From positions 1 through 7,256 of the forward strand of contig NZ_CAXREX010000299.1 in assembly GCF_964229645.1 (NCBI RefSeq): a DNA stretch of 7,256 bases, in the 5' to 3' direction. The DNA is from Nioella sp964229645 (lineage in GTDB: Bacteria; Pseudomonadota; Alphaproteobacteria; Rhodobacterales; Rhodobacteraceae). Of this stretch, positions 1-4,794 are shown piece by piece. The first letter of the stretch is position 1. Every line of letters starts with the position of its first letter. The translations under genes were made by a program, and so were the position numbers. The notes below the pieces were generated by a model. The model was not told where the DNA came from. It saw only the letters and a program-made list of their open reading frames with translations, and ran no database searches.

Positions 1-43
1 CCTCGTCTTCAAGTTTGACGTGCAGGTTTTTGATTTCCAGCAT
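1..43 (-). CDS. sufC: SufC, Fe-S assembly ATPase (N-terminal fragment)
   Basis: Only the first 14 codons are in the window (MLEIKNLHVKLEDE); the gene runs off the left edge. This is the typical start of SufC, the ABC-type ATPase that binds SufB and SufD in the cytoplasm and drives the conformational change needed for Fe-S cluster assembly. No Walker motif is visible because it lies beyond the edge. The ATG at 43-41 is preceded on the minus strand by a GAAGGA ribosome binding site about eight bases upstream. It lies 24 bp after the ybjQ-like gene in the same direction, downstream of sufB, which fits the known sufB-sufC order. The identification rests on a short peptide plus context, and both agree. 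Confidence 0.88.
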   Translation of the reverse strand, partial: MLEIKNLHVKLEDE

Positions 44-67
44 ATTTTTATTCCTTCACAGGTCAGA

Positions 68-379
68 TCAGCCCAGCACCACGGCGGTGCCAGAGGCCGA
101 GACCATCAGCATGTTGTTGATTACTTCGTAGTCCAGATCGACGCCCACAACGGCGGTGGCACCCACGGCGGCCGCGCGTTCTTCCAACTCTTTCAGAGCG
201 GTTTCGCGGGCCTCGGCCAGACTGGCCTCATAGGCACCTGAGCGGCCACCGATGATATCGGTGATCCCCGCAAAGATATCGCGGAACACGTTTGCACCCA
301 GAATTGCTTCACCGGTGACAATGCCACGGTACTCGGCGATCTGGTAGCCTTCGACGCTGGGGGTCGTGGTAACGATCAT
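68..379 (-). CDS. YbjQ/UPF0145 family protein within suf operon
   Basis: A 103-residue protein with the hallmarks of the YbjQ (UPF0145, Pfam YbjQ_1) family along its whole length: the start MIVTTTPSVEGYQI, then EYRGIVTGEAILGANVFRD, GGRSGAYE, a charged helix (about 55-73), GATAVVGVDLDYE and the C-terminal MLMVSASGTAVVL. The family is small, soluble and labelled a putative heavy-metal-binding protein; its biochemical role is not settled. There are no cysteines or histidines here, so thiol-based metal binding is not supported. The ATG at 379 is chosen over an upstream ATG at 409 because the family begins at MIVTTT and AAGGGAAG lies just before it. The gene lies 45 bp after sufB and 24 bp before sufC on the same strand, so it is almost certainly co-transcribed with them. 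A role in cluster assembly or iron handling is inference from position only. Confidence 0.92.
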   Translation of the reverse strand: MIVTTTPSVEGYQIAEYRGIVTGEAILGANVFRDIFAGITDIIGGRSGAYEASLAEARETALKELEERAAAVGATAVVGVDLDYEVINNMLMVSASGTAVVLG

Positions 380-400
380 TGGACTTCCCTTTGTGTCATG

Positions 401-419
401 CGGGGGCAAAATGCCCCCG
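401..419 (-). other. GC-rich hairpin in sufB-ybjQ spacer
   Basis: A perfect 8-bp inverted repeat (CGGGGGCA / TGCCCCCG on the minus strand) with a 3-base loop lies in the 45-bp spacer after sufB. The RNA stem would be strong, but no run of T follows it; the next bases are CATGACACAAAGGGAAG, leading into the ybjQ ribosome binding site. It is therefore not a standard intrinsic terminator. It could protect the 3' end of the sufB message, mark a processing site or tune translation of the next gene; these roles are inference. Confidence 0.6.
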
Positions 420-424
420 ACGGG

Positions 425-1945
425 TTAACCGACAGAACCTTCGAGCGAGATCGCCACCAGCTGCTGCGCTTCCATGGCGAATTCCATCGGCAGCGCCTGC
501 AACACTTCCTTGCAGAAGCCATTGACCACGAGGGCCACGGCCTCTTCCTCGTCCATGCCGCGCTGGCGGCAGTAGAACAGCTGATCGTCATCGACCTTGG
601 AGGTGGTGGCCTCGTGTTCGACACGGGCCGAGTTGTTCTTGACCTCGATGTAGGGCACCGTATGCGCCCCGCACTGATCGCCGATCAGCAGGCTGTCACA
701 CTGGGTGTAGTTGCGCCCGTTCTTGGCCTTGGGATGCATCGAGACAAGCCCGCGATAGGTGTTCTGCGCCTTGCCCGCGCTGATCCCTTTGGACACGATG
801 CGCGACTTGGTATCGCGGCCCAGGTGGATCATTTTGGTGCCGGTATCGGCCTGCTGCATGTTGTTGGCGATGGCGATGGAATAGAACTCGCCCTGGCTTT
901 CATTGCCGCGCAGGATGCACGAGGGATATTTCCACGTGATCGCAGAGCCGGTTTCCACCTGCGTCCACATCACCTTGGACCGGTCGCCCCGGCAATCGGC
1001 GCGCTTGGTGACGAAATTGTAGATCCCGCCCACACCGTTTTCATCGCCCGGATACCAGTTCTGGACGGTGGAATATTTCACTTCGGCATCTTCCTCGACG
1101 ATGATTTCCACCACCGCGGCATGCAGCTGGTGGGTATCGCGCTGCGGTGCGGTGCAGCCTTCGAGGTAGGACACGTAGCTGCCCTTGTCGGCAATGATCA
1201 GAGTGCGCTCGAACTGGCCGGTATTCTCCGCGTTGATGCGGAAATAGGTGCTCAGCTCCATCGGGCAGCGCACCCCCGGCGGCACGTAGACAAAGGAGCC
1301 GTCCGAGAAGACCGCGCTGTTGAGCGTGGCAAAGAAGTTGTCGGTGATCGGCACGACGGAGCCGAGGTATTTCTTGACCAGCTCGGGATGCTTCTGGATG
1401 GCCTCCGAGATCGAGCAGAAGATGACGCCCGCCGCTTCCAGCTCCTTCTGGAAGGTGGTGCCCACGGAGACAGAATCGAAGACGGCGTCGACGGCCACCT
1501 TGCGGCCCTCGGCAGGCGCGTCCTCGGCGCCTTCCACCCCGGCCAGGATCATCTGCTCTTTCAGCGGAATACCCAGCTTTTCATAGGTCGCCAGCAGCTT
1601 GGGATCGACCTCGTCGAGCGACTTGGGCTTCTCGGTCATGCTCTTGGGCTTGGCGTAGTAATACTGGTCCTGGTAGTCGATCTGGGGATAGTTCAGCATC
1701 GCCCAGTCAGGCTCCGACATCAGCTTCCAGCGCTTGAAGGCCTGCAAGCGCCAGTCGGTCATCCATTCCGGCTCGCCGTTCTTGTCCGAGATGAGCCGCA
1801 CGATGTTTTCATTCACGCCCTTGGGCGCGTATTCCATCTCGATCTCGGTTTCCCATCCGTACTTGTACTTGCCGCCCATGGCCTGGACGGTTTCCACGGT
1901 TTCCCGGTCGACGCCTTCGCGGATGTCGGTTTCGGCAATGGCCAT
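425..1945 (-). CDS. sufB: SufB, Fe-S cluster assembly scaffold subunit
   Basis: A 506-residue SufB, close to the usual 480-510. SufB forms the SufBC2D scaffold, accepts sulfur and builds nascent Fe-S clusters in the cytoplasm. The N-terminal part (about 20-130) carries the family pattern including YKYGWETEI and PEWMTDWRLQAFKRW; the beta-helix core runs from about 215 to 450 and the helical end contains FYCRQRG and NGFCKEVLQALPMEFA. By alignment from memory with E. coli SufB (495 residues), Cys264 in YLEGCTAP matches Cys254, Cys416 in YTQCDSL matches Cys405 and Glu445 in VEHEATTS matches Glu434, so the sulfur-entry and cluster-site residues are all present. The ATG at 1945 (MAIAETD) is preferred to that at 1951 because AGGGGA at 1957-1952 sits 6 bases from the former and 0 from the latter. 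It follows the desulfurase gene by 74 bp. Confidence 0.98.
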   Translation of the reverse strand: MAIAETDIREGVDRETVETVQAMGGKYKYGWETEIEMEYAPKGVNENIVRLISDKNGEPEWMTDWRLQAFKRWKLMSEPDWAMLNYPQIDYQDQYYYAKPKSMTEKPKSLDEVDPKLLATYEKLGIPLKEQMILAGVEGAEDAPAEGRKVAVDAVFDSVSVGTTFQKELEAAGVIFCSISEAIQKHPELVKKYLGSVVPITDNFFATLNSAVFSDGSFVYVPPGVRCPMELSTYFRINAENTGQFERTLIIADKGSYVSYLEGCTAPQRDTHQLHAAVVEIIVEEDAEVKYSTVQNWYPGDENGVGGIYNFVTKRADCRGDRSKVMWTQVETGSAITWKYPSCILRGNESQGEFYSIAIANNMQQADTGTKMIHLGRDTKSRIVSKGISAGKAQNTYRGLVSMHPKAKNGRNYTQCDSLLIGDQCGAHTVPYIEVKNNSARVEHEATTSKVDDDQLFYCRQRGMDEEEAVALVVNGFCKEVLQALPMEFAMEAQQLVAISLEGSVG

Positions 1946-1951
1946 GTTCAT

Positions 1952-1957
1952 TCCCCT
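1952..1957 (-). promoter_or_regulatory. sufB ribosome binding site (decides start)
   Basis: AGGGGA on the minus strand abuts the ATG at 1951 directly but is six bases from the ATG at 1945. A start at 1951 would leave no spacing, so the protein should begin MAIAETD rather than MNMAIAETD. Confidence 0.7.
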
Positions 1958-1962
1958 GTCTC

Positions 1963-1980
1963 GGGGGCCGGACGGCCCCC
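1963..1980 (-). other. GC-rich hairpin just upstream of sufB RBS
   Basis: A perfect inverted repeat, GGGGGCCG / CGGCCCCC with two bases between (realistically 7 bp closing a 4-base loop), ends six bases before the sufB ribosome binding site. No T-tract follows on the minus strand, so it is not a canonical terminator. In the transcript it would form a very stable stem just ahead of the sufB start, suitable for blocking exonucleases or affecting ribosome access; function is inferred. Confidence 0.6.
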
Positions 1981-1991
1981 CGCGTGTCCTG

Positions 1992-2010
1992 GCGCCCGTG
2001 TCCCGGGCGC
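1992..2010 (-). other. Second GC-rich hairpin after desulfurase stop
   Basis: Seven-bp inverted repeat (GCGCCCG / CGGGCGC) with a 5-base loop, placed 9 bp after the desulfurase stop codon and 11 bp before the other hairpin of this spacer. There is no U-rich tail. The 74-bp spacer is thus largely taken up by two tandem stems. Confidence 0.5.
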
Positions 2011-2019
2011 GCCTGATCC

Positions 2020-3066
2020 TCAGTTGACGCGCGACAGGTGTCTTGCCCTCGCCGCCCGCCAGGCCTCGCTGAAGCGCAAGACCTCGTCCTTCGTGGTGCC
2101 GGGGCCGATCGAGACCCGGATGGCGCTGGACGCCGCCCGGGGATCGAACCCCATGGCGCGCAGAACCGCGCTCGATTTCACCTTGCCGCTGGAACAGGCG
2201 GAGCCCGCTGAAATGGCGAAACCCGCAAGGTCCATCTGCATCACCTGCGTCTCGCCTTTCCAGCCCGGCGTGACCAGGCAAGAGGTGTTGGGCAGGCGCG
2301 TCGCGTCTTTCCCGACCAAAATAGTTACATTTCCGTCGAGGTCCAGAGACAATTCTAGAATATTTCTAAGTTGGGTGACCTCTTCCCAGACCCCGTTTGC
2401 AAGATCTTGTGCTGCCGCCTTGGCCGCAGCCCCAAATCCTGCAATACCGATCAGGTTCTCTGTGCCAGAGCGGCGACCCATTTCCTGCCCGCCGCCCCGG
2501 ATCCGCGCCTCGACGTCCAGCCCGCGGCGCAGGACCAGTGCCCCGATTCCCTTCGGGCCACCCAGCTTGTGGGCCGAGATCAGCCCCATATCGACACCCG
2601 ACCAGTCGAAGGCCAGTGGCAGCTTGCCGAAGCCTTGGGTGAAATCGCTCACAGCCAGCCCCCGGGGCAGGTCCTGCACGATCCCGGTTTCGGAATTGGC
2701 GATCTGCAGGGTCGATTGTGCCGGATCGCCCAGGCTCACCCGGCCTTCTCCATCCACCGGCAGGTCCTCGACAACCCAGGCCCTGACCGCGTCATGCTCC
2801 ACGCCGGCGCCGTGCAGGCCCCGCCCCGCCAGCGCCAGCGCGGCGGCCTCGGTTGCGCCCGATGTAAAGACGATATCGCTGGCCTGCGCACCGAAGGCTT
2901 CGGCGACCTGCGCGCGCGCTGTCTCGATCAGACCTTTGGCCAGCCGCCCTTCCGCGTGAACCGAGGACGGGTTGCCCACCAGGTCCATCGCCGAGATCAT
3001 CGCCGCGCGCGCCTCGGGGCGCAGGGGGGCCGTGGCGTTCCAGTCGAGATAGCTGCGCGCGGTCAT
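2020..3066 (-). CDS. Cysteine desulfurase, compact group I (NifS/IscS-like)
   Basis: A 348-residue class V PLP-dependent enzyme predicted to remove sulfur from L-cysteine, giving alanine and a persulfide for cluster assembly. Visible landmarks: YLDWNATAPLRPEA (6-19), GNPSSVHAEGR (31-41), VFTSGATEA (66-74), ring-stacking His91, Asn124 in NSETG, Asp141 and Gln144, the PLP lysine Lys167 in SAHKLGGPKG, and catalytic Cys291 in SAGSACSSGKVKSS, the loop type of group I enzymes. It is shorter than the usual roughly 400 residues. Against E. coli IscS (from memory), His-to-Asn is 33 residues instead of 51 and Asn-to-Asp 17 instead of 25, while Lys-to-Cys is nearly unchanged (124 against 122). So the trimming is in the large PLP domain and all key residues remain. 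The ATG at 3066 follows AAGGAAG. It is second in the operon after iscR. Codons about 225-250 are unusually AT-rich for this gene. Confidence 0.95.
   Translation of the reverse strand: MTARSYLDWNATAPLRPEARAAMISAMDLVGNPSSVHAEGRLAKGLIETARAQVAEAFGAQASDIVFTSGATEAAALALAGRGLHGAGVEHDAVRAWVVEDLPVDGEGRVSLGDPAQSTLQIANSETGIVQDLPRGLAVSDFTQGFGKLPLAFDWSGVDMGLISAHKLGGPKGIGALVLRRGLDVEARIRGGGQEMGRRSGTENLIGIAGFGAAAKAAAQDLANGVWEEVTQLRNILELSLDLDGNVTILVGKDATRLPNTSCLVTPGWKGETQVMQMDLAGFAISAGSACSSGKVKSSAVLRAMGFDPRAASSAIRVSIGPGTTKDEVLRFSEAWRAARARHLSRVN
2324..2352 (-). promoter_or_regulatory. Candidate internal promoter within desulfurase gene
   Basis: On the minus strand TTGTCT (2352-2347) and TGTAAC (2329-2324) are separated by 17 bp, each matching four of six positions of the sigma-70 -35 and -10 consensus. 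They lie in an AT-rich island inside the desulfurase gene, just after a perfect inverted repeat TAGAA-TAT-TTCTA (2356-2368). Transcription would begin near 2316 and read into sufB about 370 bp on. From memory, several sense and antisense promoters have been described within the isc-suf operon of Rhodobacter, which makes this plausible but not proven. Confidence 0.35.
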
Positions 3067-3144
3067 GACGTTCTTCCTTCCGGTTGCGGCCCTTCTGCCC
3101 CGCCCGGCCCGAAAGGTCCAGTTAACAGGCGCCGACCAGACCGC

Positions 3145-3158
3145 CGTTAACCTTAACG
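3145..3158. repeat. TTAA-centred inverted repeat upstream of desulfurase
   Basis: The sequence CGTTAACCTTAACG is a 6-bp inverted repeat with a 2-bp centre, about 80 bp upstream of the desulfurase start. A further GTTAAC lies at 3121-3126, 25 bp from the GTTAAC at 3146-3151. These AT cores stand out in a GC-rich spacer and could be an operator or part of a promoter. The factor is unknown; TTAA-N7-TTAA spacing for CtrA is not met. Confidence 0.35.
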
Positions 3159-3166
3159 CGCGCCCG

Positions 3167-3207
3167 GCCCTTCTTCTTGGTCAAAATACTCCCGCCGGAG
3201 GCATCCC
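3167..3207 (-). repeat. Rhodobacteraceae intergenic repeat (CCTCCGGCGGGAGTATTTT type)
   Basis: The minus strand reads GATGCCTCCGGCGGGAG, then TATTTTGACC, then AAGAAGAAGG. I recognise this combination, a CCTCCGGCGGGAGTATTT block followed by a GAAGAAG purine run, as a sequence that recurs in intergenic regions of many Rhodobacteraceae genomes; this is recall, not a search. It sits 36 bp after the iscR stop, in the 177-bp spacer before the desulfurase gene. It is a useful family marker and contains the terminator-like hairpin described separately. Confidence 0.6.
3183..3200 (-). terminator. Weak terminator-like hairpin after iscR
   Basis: On the minus strand CTCC-GGCG-GGAG forms a 4-bp stem with a 4-base loop, followed directly by TATTTT. 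The stem is short, so termination is probably partial at best. That would let iscR be transcribed more than the downstream assembly genes while keeping them in one operon. Read as plus-strand RNA there is no U-tract after the stem. Confidence 0.4.
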
Positions 3208-3243
3208 GATCACGAGGCCGGGCCGAGCGGACGACAGGGGGCT

Positions 3244-3705
3244 CTAGTCTTCGTCCACCACCTGGAAAAGGCTCGGCACCGCCGGGCACGGGGTCAGGTC
3301 GTTCTGCACCACGTCCGACAGGCGGGTCTGGTGCAGGAACACGTAGACATGGTCGCTCAGCCCCTCCCACAGCCGGTTGGTCATGCTCTGCGCGCGGCTG
3401 CCCGACATCCCGCCCGAGGCCCCGGCCCCGGTATGGAGCGCGCTCACGGTCTCATCGACGGCCCCCAGCACGTCCGACACCCGGATCTCCGAGGCGGGCC
3501 GCGCCAGCCTGTAGCCGCCGCCCGGACCACGCACCGAATCCACCAGCCCCGCCCGGCGCAGCTTGACGAAGAGCTGTTCGAGATAAGGCAGCGAGATGTC
3601 CTGCCGCTTCGAGATTTCCGCAAGCGAAGTCAGTCCCTGGGTCCCCTGCAGGGCCAGATCGGCCAGCGCCACCATCGCGTAGCGCCCCTTGGTGCTCAGT
3701 TTCAT
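3244..3705 (-). CDS. iscR: IscR, Rrf2-family regulator lacking canonical Fe-S ligands
   Basis: A 153-residue Rrf2-family transcription factor. It has the standard start MKLSTKGRYAMVALADLAL, a winged helix-turn-helix (about 27-70: LAEISKRQDISLPYLEQLF, then the wing RGPGGGYRLARP) and the dimerisation helix from about 108. IscR senses Fe-S status and controls the assembly operon. The E. coli protein binds a [2Fe-2S] cluster through Cys92, Cys98, Cys104 and His107; here that loop (91-110, beginning HTGAGASGG) has no cysteine and Asn110 stands where the histidine should be. The only cysteine is Cys140, near the end in TPCPAVP. This matches what is known of Rhodobacter IscR, reported to bind a cluster in an unusual way with a single cysteine. 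The ATG at 3705 has AAGGGGAA six bases upstream. It is the first gene of the operon, so autoregulation is likely but inferred. Confidence 0.95.
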   Translation of the reverse strand: MKLSTKGRYAMVALADLALQGTQGLTSLAEISKRQDISLPYLEQLFVKLRRAGLVDSVRGPGGGYRLARPASEIRVSDVLGAVDETVSALHTGAGASGGMSGSRAQSMTNRLWEGLSDHVYVFLHQTRLSDVVQNDLTPCPAVPSLFQVVDED

Positions 3706-3747
3706 CGGAATTTCCCCTTCCGCATGGCCAACAGACCCCTCTGAACA

Positions 3748-3776
3748 TTGACCTTTCGCCCGAGGACGCTTAACTG
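3748..3776 (+). promoter_or_regulatory. Candidate promoter for the hydrolase operon
   Basis: Plus-strand TTGACC (3748-3753) lies 17 bp before TAACTG (3771-3776), or 16 bp before TTAACT. The -35 is good and the -10 weak. Its -10 region overlaps that of the candidate iscR promoter on the other strand. It would leave a leader of roughly 115 bases before the ATG at 3899, so another promoter nearer the gene is possible. Confidence 0.25.
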
Positions 3777-3796
3777 CGATCCACCCGCCCGTTCAA
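3768..3796 (-). promoter_or_regulatory. Candidate iscR-suf operon promoter
   Basis: Minus-strand TTGAAC (3796-3791) and TTAAGC (3773-3768) are separated by 17 bp, about 60 bp upstream of the iscR start. The -35 match is good, the -10 match poor, which is common in this GC-rich family. I could not identify an IscR, Irr or RirA operator with confidence. Confidence 0.35.
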
Positions 3797-3898
3797 GCAG
3801 AACCGGCGGTGACCGAGATTAGGCCGCGCCGCGAGCACGCGTCAATGACGCCACCAGGCCCGCGCGCGCCCCGCAGAGCACGATATGAAGGAGCCGCG

Positions 3899-4552
3899 AT
3901 GCCCGAGGTGATTTTCCCTGGACCGGAGGGCCGTCTGGAAGGCCGCTACCATCCGCAGAAGGCCAAGGACGCCCCGATCGCCATCATCCTGCACCCGCAT
4001 CCGCAGTTCGGCGGCACGATGAACAACCGCGTGGTCTACAACCTGCATTACGCGTTCCACAAGATCGGCTTCACGGTCCTGCGCTTCAACTTCCGTGGCG
4101 TGGGCCGCAGCCAAGGCGAATACGACCAGGGCATCGGCGAGCTGTCTGATGCCGCCTCGGCGCTCGACTACCTGCAATCGATGAACCAGAACGCAAAGCA
4201 TTGCTGGGTCGCGGGCTTCAGCTTCGGCGCCTGGATCGGCATGCAGCTTCTGATGCGCCGCCCCGAGATCACCGGCTTCATCTCTGTCAGTCCGCCCGCC
4301 AACATGTATGATTTCAGCTTCCTCGCGCCATGCCCCTCTTCGGGCCTGGTCATCAACGGCTCGGCCGACCGCGTGGCCAAGCCGCAGGACACCCGCATCC
4401 TCGTTGACAAGCTGCACGAGCAGAAGGGCATCACCATCACCCACGAGGAGATGGAGGGCGCCGGGCACTTCTTCGAAGATCCCTACATGGATCCGATGAT
4501 CGACTCGGTGCAGACCTATGTGAAGCGCCGCCTGACGGAGACAACGCGCTGA
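3899..4552 (+). CDS. Alpha/beta hydrolase, COG2945-like
   Basis: A 217-residue cytoplasmic alpha/beta hydrolase. The sequence shows the compact COG2945 pattern: LHPHPQFGGTMNN (31-43, oxyanion-side loop), LRFNFRGVGRSQGEYD (61-76), the nucleophile elbow GFSFGAW with Ser108, the acid Asp157 in NGSADRV, and His190 in GAGHFF. The catalytic triad is therefore complete. The substrate is not known for this family; esterase activity is expected from the fold but cannot be specified. The start ATG at 3899 is chosen because GAAGGAG lies five bases upstream and homologues begin near MPEVIFPGPEG; an in-frame ATG at 3809 would add a low-complexity Arg/Pro-rich stretch without a site. It diverges from iscR and its stop overlaps the next start (TGATG), so translation of the following gene is probably coupled. 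Confidence 0.92.
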   Translation: MPEVIFPGPEGRLEGRYHPQKAKDAPIAIILHPHPQFGGTMNNRVVYNLHYAFHKIGFTVLRFNFRGVGRSQGEYDQGIGELSDAASALDYLQSMNQNAKHCWVAGFSFGAWIGMQLLMRRPEITGFISVSPPANMYDFSFLAPCPSSGLVINGSADRVAKPQDTRILVDKLHEQKGITITHEEMEGAGHFFEDPYMDPMIDSVQTYVKRRLTETTR

Positions 4553-4794
4553 TGTCTGGCGGCGGCGATTTCATTACCGATCTTGCCGACCAGCTCGCCC
4601 AGGACGCGCTGCAAGCCGAGCAGGAGCTCAACGACGACCGGCTGATCGAACAGCTGTCGAATACTCTGCGCTCCACCTCGCAGACCCTTCAGGAAGCCTT
4701 CATGACCTCGGTGCGCATTCGCCGCGCCGAGCAGATGGGGCGCAAATGGCTGGAAAACCGCATCGCCAAGGCGAAGGCCGAAACGGGTGAGTGA
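4552..4794 (+). CDS. Small helical protein of unknown function
   Basis: An 80-residue protein I do not recognise. It is almost wholly predicted helix, with an acidic first part (ITDLADQLAQDALQAEQELNDD, about 8-29) and a basic C-terminal part (VRIRRAEQMGRKWLENRIAKAKAE). There is no cysteine, no signal peptide and no membrane span; an amphipathic or coiled-coil partner-binding role is possible. The ATG at 4552 overlaps the stop codon of the hydrolase, and its own end overlaps the HD-domain gene by 8 bases. This tight packing and the matching base composition make it a real gene rather than chance, and suggest it works with its neighbours. No function is proposed. Confidence 0.8.
   Translation: MSGGGDFITDLADQLAQDALQAEQELNDDRLIEQLSNTLRSTSQTLQEAFMTSVRIRRAEQMGRKWLENRIAKAKAETGE

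Noticed and set aside
401..419. Intrinsic terminator ending the sufB transcript
   Set aside because: There is a strong stem but no T-tract on the minus strand, and the operon clearly continues into ybjQ and sufC.
398..2959. An 853-codon plus-strand reading frame opposite sufB and the desulfurase
   Set aside because: It is the antisense shadow of two well-supported genes; in GC-rich coding DNA stop codons are rare in some opposite frames. The product is His/Arg/Pro-rich with no family features and no ribosome binding site.
3121..3160. CtrA-type site from repeated TTAA elements
   Set aside because: The TTAA pairs are 2 bp and about 21 bp apart, not the 7 bp required by the TTAA-N7-TTAA consensus.
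3122..3370. A minus-strand frame across the iscR end and the intergenic repeat
   Set aside because: It is out of frame with iscR, has low-complexity Arg/Pro/Gly composition and covers a repeat that recurs between genes.
3809..3898. Upstream ATG that would lengthen the hydrolase by 30 residues
   Set aside because: The extension is Arg/Pro-rich and unlike the family, while the ATG at 3899 has a strong GAAGGAG site.
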